DNA of 64,000 bases from Bacillus sp. NTK074B (GTDB lineage: Bacteria > Bacillota > Bacilli > Bacillales > Bacillaceae_B), in the NCBI RefSeq assembly GCF_017303375.1, contig NZ_JAFKOH010000003.1, positions 310,001 through 374,000 of the forward strand. The letters run 5' to 3'. The notes below the pieces were generated by a model. It had not been told where the DNA came from, did no database searches, and saw only the letters and a program-made list of their open reading frames with translations. A program made the translations under genes and the position numbers. Positions 1 through 9,247 of this stretch are shown piece after piece; the stretch's first letter is position 1; each line of letters opens with the position of its first letter.

Positions 1-1154
1 TGTTGAATGTTGATTTCGATACCAAGTTCATTCGCATTTGATTGCAGGATCTGTGCCATCAGCGGAAGCTCTGGACGATATGAATACGTAAGGACTTTCA
101 GGGAAAGTTCCTTACCATCCTTCATCGCTTTGCCGTCCTTCCATTCCACACCGGCATGGGTCAGATGTTTCTTTGCTTCTTTCAAATCAAATTCTTTTGA
201 TTCATTAGAAGCAAATGGCAATTCCGATACGAAGGGCCCTCCTGCCGGCTGTCCGTATCCAGCGAGTGTACTGTTCACAACCTCTTCCCTGTCGATCATG
301 TCATCAAAGGCTTTCCGGATATGCTTATCCCCAAAGATCCCATCAAAGTTGTAAAGCAGCATCTGTGCCCGGATTCCCGGTACCACATCGGTTCGGATGG
401 AGTGATCCTGCTTCAGTTGGTCCATGCTTTCGAAGGCCGGACGGTATACGACATCGGCATCTCCTGATTGAAGGGCCAGCGTGCGGGCATTGGCATCCTC
501 ATTAAAGGTAAGGGTCGCTTTTTCAAGCTTTGGTTTTCCGTCCCAGTACTCCTCGTAGCGCTCCAGCCCGACTTTACTGTCCGCTTTAAAGGAAGTTACT
601 TTGAATGGACCTGTACCGACCGGCTTTTGATCTACCTTTTCTTCATCCACGTCTATGATCGCCGTATTCGGGTGCACAAGCTCGGAAGGCAGCTCAGGAA
701 GCGCCTCTTCAAGGGAAAGGGTCAAGGTCTGTCCATCGGCTTTTGCCTCTTCAATCTTCAGAGCGGATTTCATGGCTTCACTTACTTCAATATTTCGTTC
801 CAATGATTTCTTGACTGCTAAAGCGTCAAGTTTCTTACCATTTTGGAATGTTACATCGTCACGGATGGTAAAGGTCCATGTTTTCCCTTCATCCCCGCTT
901 TCCCATTTCTCTGCAAGCCATGGTTCCAGCTTAAGCTCTTCATTGATCTTCACCAAAGTTTCCGCCATCCCTGCCCGGACGGGTGTATAGTTTAAGTGCG
1001 GGTCCATCGTATCACTGGGGAAATTGGATAAAAACGTTACCTCTTTTGCTTCTTCGTTTTCTTCTGTACCGGCTTTTTCATTTGATGAACATGCGGCAGT
1101 GAACAGGACGATGAATCCAATCATCAGCCAACCGGCCATCTTCTTAATTGACAT
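1..1154 (-). CDS. cntA: CntA-like metallophore/nickel-peptide ABC transporter substrate-binding lipoprotein (3' truncated by window)
   Basis: An open frame of 384 residues starts at ATG 1154 with an AGGAGAG ribosome-binding site 7 nt upstream, and runs off the window without a stop. The N-terminus is a lipoprotein signal: Lys-rich start, hydrophobic stretch, then TAAC with Cys22 followed by an acidic/Ser linker. The body is the SBP_bac_5 family (oligopeptide/nickel binding), with DPHLNYTPV near residue 57, a WTFTIRDDVTFQNG block near 100 and GTGPFKV near 195. Family members bind peptides, nickel or metal-opine complexes. It lies 23 nt after the EamA exporter gene and on the same strand as cntL and cntM, so binding of the returning metal-opine complex at the cell surface is the likely job. 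The permease and ATPase genes would lie beyond the window. Substrate is inferred from context only. Confidence 0.85.
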   Translation of the reverse strand, partial: MSIKKMAGWLMIGFIVLFTAACSSNEKAGTEENEEAKEVTFLSNFPSDTMDPHLNYTPVRAGMAETLVKINEELKLEPWLAEKWESGDEGKTWTFTIRDDVTFQNGKKLDALAVKKSLERNIEVSEAMKSALKIEEAKADGQTLTLSLEEALPELPSELVHPNTAIIDVDEEKVDQKPVGTGPFKVTSFKADSKVGLERYEEYWDGKPKLEKATLTFNEDANARTLALQSGDADVVYRPAFESMDQLKQDHSIRTDVVPGIRAQMLLYNFDGIFGDKHIRKAFDDMIDREEVVNSTLAGYGQPAGGPFVSELPFASNESKEFDLKEAKKHLTHAGVEWKDGKAMKDGKELSLKVLTYSYRPELPLMAQILQSNANELGIEINIQ

Positions 1155-1177
1155 TACATTTCTCTCCTCTTAGTAAA

Positions 1178-2059
1178 TCATTTATTTTTTGATATAGCGG
1201 CCACGACAACGGGCCTGGTTTTCTTCTCTTGTTTTTTTCGTGACAGTAATATACACGCCGTCACAATCAGGATACCTCCGGAAATCGTGTAGATATCCGG
1301 AATTTCCGTCCAGAAAAGGAACCCCCACATGGCATTGAAGACAATCCCAATGTAACGGGCGACCTCAACGACGACTACACTTTCATGGGTGAACGCCCTT
1401 GTCAGGAAGACTTGCCCGATGAGGGAAACCACTCCGATCGCCAGTAAGAACAGTGAATCTCTTACGGATGGAATGACAAAACTGTCCCACATGATCGGCA
1501 GCGCCGCAATCGTACCGGCTGCCAGGAAATAGAACACAATTTCATAGGAATGATGGGTTTTGCTTAAGTACCGGATACTTGCAGCTGCCCCTCCTGCAAA
1601 TAATGCCCCCAGAACCCCAACCAATGCGTGGACAGAGTAAGAACTGTATACGCCTGGCTTCGCAACCAGGGCAATCCCCAACACGACTAGTGGAAGGATC
1701 GTCAGGGCCCCCTTTGGAACTTTCTCCTTTAGGAATAAAAAGGAGAACAGGACGGCGAAGAAGGGGGACAAGTGTGCCAAGATGCTTGCATCTGCCAATG
1801 TGATCTTCGAAATGGTGTAGAAATAAGCCAGCAAATAAAAAGCACCCAGCATCCCTCTTAGCATAAGCATCGGGATCCCGCTCCGGGAAAACGGTACACT
1901 CTTTTTTTTCATGAAAAGGAAAATGAGGAGAGCTCCTATGATACTCCTGAAAAATACGACTTCAGACGATGGGATGGAGTCCCCCACTCCTTTGACCAAT
2001 GCATTCATGATGCTGAAGGTCAGCGATGATAGGACCGCCAACAAAACTCCATTTTTCAT
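1178..2059 (-). CDS. cntI: EamA/DMT-family transporter, probable opine-metallophore exporter (CntI-like)
   Basis: The 293-residue protein is almost wholly hydrophobic, with about ten membrane segments arranged as two EamA halves (roughly residues 5-135 and 145-275). The start ATG overlaps the cntM stop as ATGA and has a GGGAGGT ribosome-binding site, so it is translationally coupled to cntM. Drug/metabolite transporters of this family export small polar metabolites. In Pseudomonas an EamA protein, CntI, exports pseudopaline, whereas Staphylococcus uses an MFS protein, CntE. Position between the biosynthetic genes and the binding protein strongly suggests export of the opine across the cytoplasmic membrane. 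Family assignment is secure; substrate is inferred. Confidence 0.85.
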   Translation of the reverse strand: MKNGVLLAVLSSLTFSIMNALVKGVGDSIPSSEVVFFRSIIGALLIFLFMKKKSVPFSRSGIPMLMLRGMLGAFYLLAYFYTISKITLADASILAHLSPFFAVLFSFLFLKEKVPKGALTILPLVVLGIALVAKPGVYSSYSVHALVGVLGALFAGGAAASIRYLSKTHHSYEIVFYFLAAGTIAALPIMWDSFVIPSVRDSLFLLAIGVVSLIGQVFLTRAFTHESVVVVEVARYIGIVFNAMWGFLFWTEIPDIYTISGGILIVTACILLSRKKQEKKTRPVVVAAISKNK

Positions 2060-3291
2060 GACGGGACCTCCCTTGCCTCCACACCTTTACAGAAGCCCTT
2101 GATTGTCCTTCCTGTTTGCGACTGCCAATCTGTTACTCTCTGTTCAAACCTCTGTATGAAATGATTTGTCAAGGGCATGTTCGTACCTGATTCATGGCCT
2201 AATGACCGGATGTCCATCAGCTTCAGATAATCCTCCATTGGAATTCTCGGCATTACCCACTCGCCTGATTCCCTATGTGATACCTGAGGATAAGGAACCC
2301 TGGAAAATTCAAAGTATCTCCCATTTTCATCAGGTACGGAGAAAGGATCAATCAGTAGGGAAGCGTAACGTATGTACAACAAATACTCTTGCTTTGTCGT
2401 TTCGAATCCACTGAACCCCTCAATATCAGAGCGTGAAAGAGCCTCCTCTTTTACTGGATAATTATCATCATGAAGAAATTGAAGCAGATTGATAGGTTCT
2501 CCTCCCAACCTCTCTACCAGGATCGATAATTCTTTCCACAGCTTGACCATCTCAGAAATGGCTAAGGGGGTGACAGGACCTTCCGGATATAACTTATACA
2601 ATGACTTTAGCGACTTTGTATCAGACAGAGTCTCATTCAATGAAAAGTCATTGATGAAAAAGGGAGGGTGAACATAGGTCGTGATATTCCTACACTCAGC
2701 CTCAATGGGGTGGTTTTTCACCACAACATCAATATTGGCATATTCTAATAACAGCCTTACCTTGTCCAATCCAGGCCCTTCCGTATTCGAGGCCGCGTAA
2801 ATCCTTTTCTTTACGGATTTGGTAAAGGCGATGCAGGAGTCCTCTTTGAATTTTGTGGCAGCATAGTAGTTGGATAAACTAATCACTTCCATGTTCTCAT
2901 CATTCACTAAATTGCTTATACGTTGGTTTGCACCTAATCCAGGTGACAACAGAATGACCGTTTTCACCCTTTTACGTTTTTGCACCTCTAGTGCATTTAG
3001 AATTTCTTCGTAACTGTCACTAGGTGTACATAGAATGATCGTGGAATATCGGTCTTCCACCTGATGAAATCCTTCATAAAAATGAGAAATGGTCACTTTT
3101 CCGGAAAGGGAGTGCCCGTCCTTCCCCTCTACTTTCAGCGTGTGATGATGCTCATACAAATACCGTTTCAGCTGCCTGGATCCAATGCTGTCACGGCAGG
3201 CAATCGAGATGTCTCCCCTCCATACCTTCCCTGCCAATACCGCCGTTTGAACGGCCGTGGGCCCTGCCCCGATGATCAATGAATGGTCCAC
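2056..3291 (-). CDS. cntM: opine metallophore dehydrogenase (staphylopine/pseudopaline dehydrogenase family)
   Basis: CntM reductively condenses the CntL product with an alpha-keto acid using NAD(P)H, the last step of opine metallophore synthesis in the cytosol. From memory of the S. aureus protein, conserved blocks are evident: the N-terminal GAGPTAVQ nucleotide-binding turn, YVHPPFFINDFSL, LYPEGPVTPL, INLLQFLHDDNYPV and the LLIDPFSVPDENGRYFEF stretch. A GTG start at 3291 is preferred: AGGAAGG lies 10 nt upstream, it leaves 4 nt after the cntL stop, and it places the N-terminus exactly as in the S. aureus enzyme. The upstream ATG (3318) lacks a ribosome-binding site. With this start, residue 145 is Ala where S. 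aureus has Asp150, a position reported to separate alpha-ketoglutarate from pyruvate users. Confidence 0.95.
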   Translation of the reverse strand: MDHSLIIGAGPTAVQTAVLAGKVWRGDISIACRDSIGSRQLKRYLYEHHHTLKVEGKDGHSLSGKVTISHFYEGFHQVEDRYSTIILCTPSDSYEEILNALEVQKRKRVKTVILLSPGLGANQRISNLVNDENMEVISLSNYYAATKFKEDSCIAFTKSVKKRIYAASNTEGPGLDKVRLLLEYANIDVVVKNHPIEAECRNITTYVHPPFFINDFSLNETLSDTKSLKSLYKLYPEGPVTPLAISEMVKLWKELSILVERLGGEPINLLQFLHDDNYPVKEEALSRSDIEGFSGFETTKQEYLLYIRYASLLIDPFSVPDENGRYFEFSRVPYPQVSHRESGEWVMPRIPMEDYLKLMDIRSLGHESGTNMPLTNHFIQRFEQRVTDWQSQTGRTIKGFCKGVEAREVPS

Positions 3292-3295
3292 CCTC

Positions 3296-4102
3296 TCACC
3301 GCCTTCCTGCGTATTCATTAGTTCTGATCAATAAGAGTGTGTCATAAATCGAATCAGTGTGTTGCGCCTGATGACGGGTTTGACTCCACCCCTCCATGTA
3401 CCTCTCCTCCAGAGGATAGTTGAATACGGATTTCAGACCATTCCCGAATCGAACGACTACTTTCGCGCCTTCTTTCACCTTATTCTTCAAGTCTTCAATC
3501 ACTTCCATCTTATTTCTGACCAGGGATGCGACAAACACGTGTGTAACGTCATTCAAGTCAGGATATTGGTGGATTTCACCATGCAGGAACGTCAGCCGGG
3601 ATTCAAGCCCTGTGATACAGGCTACTTTTTTTGACAACGTGATGGCCTCTTGATCGAAGTCAAGACAGATCACGTCTGCACCGGTATCCTGCGCCATCGT
3701 GAGGGCACTTGTCGGCAACGCACCTGAACCGATGAACAACACCTTGGAATGTTCATGTACATGGAGCCGCCGATATTCTTCCCTTACGGATTCTGAAAGG
3801 GCGGATAAATAGTTCCCTAAGCTCTGTTGACCGACACGAACCGACTGATATTTTTCCATATCACATAATGCGCTCACAGACGTCTCCCTCAACTTCTCCG
3901 ACAGCTCCTGGATTTCGTGCAGGGATCCCCACTCCTTCCATCTCCTATCATTTTCTTCACTTTTAATGAACCCGCATAGGTCATCTAATTTCCCCCGCAG
4001 TAACTCGTAACACTCATCACACTCTCTTGAATAATCTGCGAGAATAGAAATTTCAAATTCAAGGACCTGCAGCGCACACAGCAGTTCATATTTTGTCTTC
4101 AT
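3296..4102 (-). CDS. cntL: nicotianamine synthase-like aminobutanoyl transferase for opine metallophore
   Basis: The protein has 268 residues, close to the 272 of S. aureus CntL. CntL transfers the aminobutyrate part of S-adenosylmethionine to histidine, making the backbone of staphylopine-type metallophores. The C-terminal half shows the Rossmann SAM fold: VLFIGSGALPTSALTMA (about residues 120-136), then DVICLDFDQEAI, and later VRFGNGLKSVFNYP, all matching CntL. The N-terminal 110 residues are helical and charged. Start ATG has AGAGGTG upstream. It is the first gene of the operon and directly follows Zur-like operators. No histidine racemase gene lies upstream, since the next gene is tyrS, so L-histidine may be the substrate unless cntK is elsewhere. 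Confidence 0.94.
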   Translation of the reverse strand: MKTKYELLCALQVLEFEISILADYSRECDECYELLRGKLDDLCGFIKSEENDRRWKEWGSLHEIQELSEKLRETSVSALCDMEKYQSVRVGQQSLGNYLSALSESVREEYRRLHVHEHSKVLFIGSGALPTSALTMAQDTGADVICLDFDQEAITLSKKVACITGLESRLTFLHGEIHQYPDLNDVTHVFVASLVRNKMEVIEDLKNKVKEGAKVVVRFGNGLKSVFNYPLEERYMEGWSQTRHQAQHTDSIYDTLLLIRTNEYAGRR

Positions 4103-4144
4103 TACGCTTCACCTCTATCTTTTAAAGTTCCCCTTTTTCACCAT

Positions 4145-4167
4145 AAAAGCGTAATCATTACGATTTA
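4145..4167. promoter_or_regulatory. Zur-like operator 1
   Basis: The core is the perfect palindrome CGTAAT-C-ATTACG (4150-4162), matching the B. subtilis Zur box pattern. It starts 48 nt before the cntL start codon and abuts a TATAAAT -10-like element on the minus strand (about 4162-4168), so bound Zur would block transcription when zinc is plentiful. Site seen; regulator inferred. Confidence 0.8.
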
Positions 4168-4177
4168 TACTTTGCTA

Positions 4178-4199
4178 ATATCGTAACGATTACGATTTA
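4178..4199. promoter_or_regulatory. Zur-like operator 2
   Basis: CGTAACGATTACG (4182-4194) is a palindrome with one mismatched pair, flanked by T and A as in Zur boxes. Its centre lies 32 bp, three helical turns, from operator 1, which suits cooperative binding of two dimers. Confidence 0.75.
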
Positions 4200-4325
4200 A
4201 ATTGCATATTGCACCTATCAAGTCGTTAAGTCCATTCTTTTCCTGTTCTCGTGGTGATATCAACTGGCACGCAGCTGAATGATATATGGTTGAACGTGGA
4301 CGGATGAGAACTTCCCACAAACATT

Positions 4326-4344
4326 AATCGTAATCGTTACGTTT
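4326..4344. promoter_or_regulatory. Zur-like operator 3 (distal)
   Basis: CGTAATCGTTACG (4329-4341) is the reverse complement of the operator 2 core. It lies about 230 bp upstream of cntL with no gene between, so it marks either a second promoter with a long leader or a distal site. The stretch 4200-4325 between the sites holds no convincing ORF. Confidence 0.65.
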
Positions 4345-4472
4345 TAATAGAGGATTAAGGATATTAAACCACATATTCTCAAAGCTGACAACTCCAACAA
4401 ATCTACTATTTTCCGTCAAATTAGAAGATAGTGTCATTTATTTGTGATCTTCAGACTCTTTTCCTCACAGAC

Positions 4473-4519
4473 AAAAAAAGCACGGTACCCGCTTCCAAAG
4501 GAGGAAACGGATACCGTAC
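4473..4519 (-). terminator. rho-independent terminator of tyrS
   Basis: A strong hairpin with arms around ACGGTATCCGTTTCC and its complement is followed on the minus strand by seven T. It begins about 20 bp past the tyrS stop codon and separates tyrS from the cnt operon. Confidence 0.9.
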
Positions 4520-4538
4520 TGATGGATTCTATTTGCTA

Positions 4539-5819
<1,281 letters not shown>

Positions 5820-5836
5820 TTAAACGTGCAGACAAC

Positions 5837-6080
5837 AAAAAAGTCCCTGCATATATGCAGGGACGCTGTCGCGCGGTACCACCCAAATTAAGGATTAAGA
5901 TCCTTCACTCATAAAGATAACGGCTCTCACCGTTTGCCGCTACTAACGTTCACGGCAAAAGCTCAAGGATGTAATTCATCGGCCATTTGTGTCAGTTCAC
6001 AGCACCCACTGACTCTCTTCGTAACAGGGAAGGCAGACTACTTATTCCTCTCATTGCATGTATTATTGTACAGAAATCCG
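5837..6080 (-). promoter_or_regulatory. T-box leader (tyrosine) controlling tyrS
   Basis: On the minus strand the leader holds a Stem I region, the T-box TGGGTGGTACCGCGCG (about 5870-5885) and a terminator hairpin GTCCCTGC/GCAGGGAC with a T run (5837-5864). The likely specifier codon is TAC (complement of 5971-5973) in the sequence GAATTACATCC, fitting tyrosine. Uncharged tRNA-Tyr would favour the antiterminator and raise tyrS expression. A TACAAT -10-like element lies at 6065-6070. Confidence 0.93.
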
Positions 6081-6204
6081 ATGCTATGACGGATTATCAT
6101 GTCGATCACTATAATAGGTTTTTACCATACTCCAAAATAATAGTCAACTAAACGCATGATAAAAGACCATTTTATTTGACTTTTTACGACAGCCTTCTTG
6201 TGAA

Positions 6205-6236
6205 TATGCTATAATGGGAATGTTCTGGGGGGAATG
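6205..6236 (+). promoter_or_regulatory. extended -10 promoter and strong RBS of the class A PBP gene
   Basis: TGCTATAAT (TATAAT at 6210-6215) is a perfect extended -10. No good -35 at 17 bp is seen. The leader is short and carries a GGGGGGA ribosome-binding site just ahead of the ATG at 6241. Confidence 0.6.
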
Positions 6237-6240
6237 ATAT

Positions 6241-9198
6241 ATGAAGGAAAAATGGAACAAATTTCTCGATAAATTAGACCCTGCAATCAGGTTCTTTTCA
6301 AATACTAAATTTCAAAAACGAGCAAGAATTACATATGGAGTATTCTGGAACCTATCACTGATCCTGGTCGTGATTTTCGTACTTGGGTTTGCCTTTGCAG
6401 GAGGAGTAGGAGCGGGTTATTTCGCTTCACTCGTCAAGGAAGAACCGGTCCGTCCTTATGATCAAATGAAAAAGGACATCTACAACTATGAGGAAACCTC
6501 ACGTCTTTACTTCGCCGATGACGTCTATCTGGGAAAACTCAGGACGGATCTTGAACGCGAAGAAGTGAAGCTTAAAGATATTTCACCGGATTTACAACAT
6601 GCAGTCATTGCCACGGAAGATGAATACTTCAACGAACATAACGGTGTCGTACCGAAAGCGATCATGCGTGCCGTACTCCAGGAATTCACGAATTCATCCA
6701 CTCAATCGGGCGGGAGTACACTCACTCAACAGCTGATCAAAAATCAAATCCTCACGAATGAAGTATCATTTGAGAGAAAAGCAAAAGAAATCCTTCTCGC
6801 TCTTCGCTTGGAAAGGTTTTTTGATAAAGATGAAATTCTTGAAGCCTATCTGAATGTAGCGACTCTGGGACGAAATTCTTCCGGTCAAAACATCGCAGGC
6901 GTTCAATCTGCCGCAAAAGGAATCTTCGGAGTGGAAGCAAAGGACCTGTCCCTTCCACAGGCAGCGTTCATCGCGGGTCTTCCACAGGCTCCTTTCTCTT
7001 ACACACCATTTAAAAATAACGGTGAAGTGAAAGAGAATCTTGAAGCTGGGATGAACCGTAAAAACACGGTCCTCTACCGGATGCACCGGGAAGGATATAT
7101 TACGAAAAAGCAGTATGATGATGCCGTTGCCTATGACGTCTCAAAGGATTTTGTGAAGCCGAAAGCGTCTCCGCAAGAGCAGTATCCTTGGCTTACAGCG
7201 GAACTTGAAAGCAGGGCAGTGGATATCTTGAAAGATGTTCTTGCCAAGAAAGATGGATATTCTAAAGAGGATCTTGAGAATAATGATGAACTCGAAGACA
7301 AGTACCATACGCTGGCTGACCGCAACGTCCGGCAAAGCGGATATGAAATCCATTCGACCATCAACAAGAAGATTTATGATCAAATGCAAAAAACGAAGGA
7401 TGCGTATGATATGTACGGTCCTACCAAAACCATTACACAAAAAGATCCTGAAACAGGTGAAAATGTAGAAGTGCCACAGCCGGTACAGGTAGGTGCCGTG
7501 ATGATTGAAAATAAAACAGGCCGAATCATCAGCTTCATAGGCGGACGTGATTTCAAATTGGAACAAATCAACCATGCCACCCAATCTCATCGATCGAACG
7601 GATCTACGATGAAACCATTGCTCGCGTATGCTCCTGCACTGGAATACGGCTATATTTCACCAGGTTCACCGATTCCTGATGTTGCCGTTAACATCAATGG
7701 CTGGACGCCGGAGAACTACTCGTTCAGGGAACGTGGACTTTTCCCAGCAAGATTCGCCCTGGCAGAATCCTTGAATATTCCTGCCGTGAGAACATATGCG
7801 AATATTTATAACCGGAATCCTTTTAAAGAGTTTCTGATGAAAATGGGCTTCAACTCTCTTTCTAGCCGATATGACAATAACCTGTCCCTTACTCTTGGAG
7901 CTACGACGACAGGTGTCACGGTTGAAGAAAATGTGAATGCCTACACTACCTTCGCCAATGGAGGAAAATTCATCGATGCGTTCATGATCGACAAAATTGT
8001 CGAGAAGGATGGAACGGTCGTTTATGAACATAAATCAGATCCTGTGGATGTATTCAGTCCTCAAACCGCTTATTTAACGATTGATATGATGCGAGATACC
8101 CTGGATCATAACCTGGGGACCGGACGTTACGCGAAAACCTTCCTGAACTTCAATTCAGACTGGGCCGGTAAATCCGGAACGAGTCAGGATTACAAAGATC
8201 ACTGGTTTGTGGCAACAAATCCAAGCATCACCTTCGGAACCTGGTTCGGTTATGATACACCCTCTTCATTGAATACAGCTGCATCTCGTGCTCAATACGG
8301 GCATTACGGTTTACGTAATATCCGTTTGTGGTCTTATCTGTTGAACGATGTACGGGACCTTGCTCCCGATCTGATCGATCCTGATGCATCGTTCCAGCAG
8401 CCTGAAGGCATTGTCAGAAGATCTTTCTGTTCAATCTCAGGTCTGCTTCCATCAGAAGCGTGCAGCCAGGCAGGACTCGTGAAGAGTGATTTATTCAACG
8501 CGAAATTCGTCCCGACCAAAACGGATGACAGCTTGCTTATGAGCCGATACGTGATGGTAAACGGAAAGAAATACCTCGCTTTACCGAATACACCTGCCGA
8601 ATTTTCACAGCCGGGCGTCATCTTGAACCCTGACTTTGTGAAAAACATCTTTGGAGCTGTACCGGGGAATCCAGATAAACTGATTCCGGATGGTGATGAA
8701 CGATTTAAAAATGTCCTTGTCGCGGAAAATAAGATCTCCGATGACGGAGCCGCTCCTGGAACCGTCAATGCGAGCGGAAGCGGGAACACCATTACCTGGA
8801 CCCCATCCGCAAGCGGCGACGTCGTCGGATACCGGGTATACAGCACTTCCGGCGGTCAAGTCGGAAGCGTCAAGTCGGGCTCAAGCTATGCCGTGTCCGT
8901 TGGGAATGGCGATTACTACGTAGTTGCAGTCGATGTGGCCGGTAAAGAGTCGGCCCGTTCCAATGCGGTGCAAATCGGAAAGCCGGAACCGAAACCCGAC
9001 CCTAAACCAAAGCCCGATAAACCGGGTACGGACCCGAAACCACCGGAGGACAAACCAACCGATCCTCCGCCAAAACCGGATAAACCGGACAAACCAGAAC
9101 CCCCACCACCTGAGGATGATGGGGGCGGTGACGGCGGTGGTGGCGACGGTGGAACAGAGCCTCCGACAGAACCGGGTGATCCACCAGCGCAGAACTGA
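6241..9198 (+). CDS. class A penicillin-binding protein (PBP1A family) with FN3 domain and Pro/Gly-rich tail
   Basis: This bifunctional peptidoglycan glycosyltransferase/transpeptidase has 985 residues. One membrane anchor lies at about 36-62. The GT51 domain shows ATEDEYF with catalytic Glu126 and GGSTLTQQLIKNQ. The transpeptidase domain has STMK with Ser455, SLN at 510 and KSGTS at 644 in place of the usual KTGT. A fibronectin type III-like domain follows (about 837-912), then a tail of Pro/Lys repeats ending in a Gly/Asp block, probably threading the wall. It polymerises and crosslinks peptidoglycan outside the membrane. It is monocistronic between the tyrS leader and a terminator. It is not the ponA locus as known in B. 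subtilis, so no symbol is given. Confidence 0.95.
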   Translation: MKEKWNKFLDKLDPAIRFFSNTKFQKRARITYGVFWNLSLILVVIFVLGFAFAGGVGAGYFASLVKEEPVRPYDQMKKDIYNYEETSRLYFADDVYLGKLRTDLEREEVKLKDISPDLQHAVIATEDEYFNEHNGVVPKAIMRAVLQEFTNSSTQSGGSTLTQQLIKNQILTNEVSFERKAKEILLALRLERFFDKDEILEAYLNVATLGRNSSGQNIAGVQSAAKGIFGVEAKDLSLPQAAFIAGLPQAPFSYTPFKNNGEVKENLEAGMNRKNTVLYRMHREGYITKKQYDDAVAYDVSKDFVKPKASPQEQYPWLTAELESRAVDILKDVLAKKDGYSKEDLENNDELEDKYHTLADRNVRQSGYEIHSTINKKIYDQMQKTKDAYDMYGPTKTITQKDPETGENVEVPQPVQVGAVMIENKTGRIISFIGGRDFKLEQINHATQSHRSNGSTMKPLLAYAPALEYGYISPGSPIPDVAVNINGWTPENYSFRERGLFPARFALAESLNIPAVRTYANIYNRNPFKEFLMKMGFNSLSSRYDNNLSLTLGATTTGVTVEENVNAYTTFANGGKFIDAFMIDKIVEKDGTVVYEHKSDPVDVFSPQTAYLTIDMMRDTLDHNLGTGRYAKTFLNFNSDWAGKSGTSQDYKDHWFVATNPSITFGTWFGYDTPSSLNTAASRAQYGHYGLRNIRLWSYLLNDVRDLAPDLIDPDASFQQPEGIVRRSFCSISGLLPSEACSQAGLVKSDLFNAKFVPTKTDDSLLMSRYVMVNGKKYLALPNTPAEFSQPGVILNPDFVKNIFGAVPGNPDKLIPDGDERFKNVLVAENKISDDGAAPGTVNASGSGNTITWTPSASGDVVGYRVYSTSGGQVGSVKSGSSYAVSVGNGDYYVVAVDVAGKESARSNAVQIGKPEPKPDPKPKPDKPGTDPKPPEDKPTDPPPKPDKPDKPEPPPPEDDGGGDGGGGDGGTEPPTEPGDPPAQN

Positions 9199-9208
9199 AA
9201 AATGTTGA

Positions 9209-9247
9209 AAAGCGGGAAACGTCTTCATGACGCTTCCCGCTTTTTTA
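9209..9247 (+). terminator. terminator of the PBP gene
   Basis: AGCGGGAA and TTCCCGCT arms with an 11-15 nt loop are followed by six T, starting about 10 bp after the stop codon. Confidence 0.92.

Noticed and set aside
3359-3653. Plus-strand ORFs opposite cntL as a missing cntK
   Set aside because: They are antisense shadows of cntL with no racemase motif (no Cys pair in a DapF context).
8881-9228. 115-residue Arg/Trp-rich ORF opposite the PBP tail
   Set aside because: Antisense of the Pro/Gly low-complexity region; composition explained by the coding strand.
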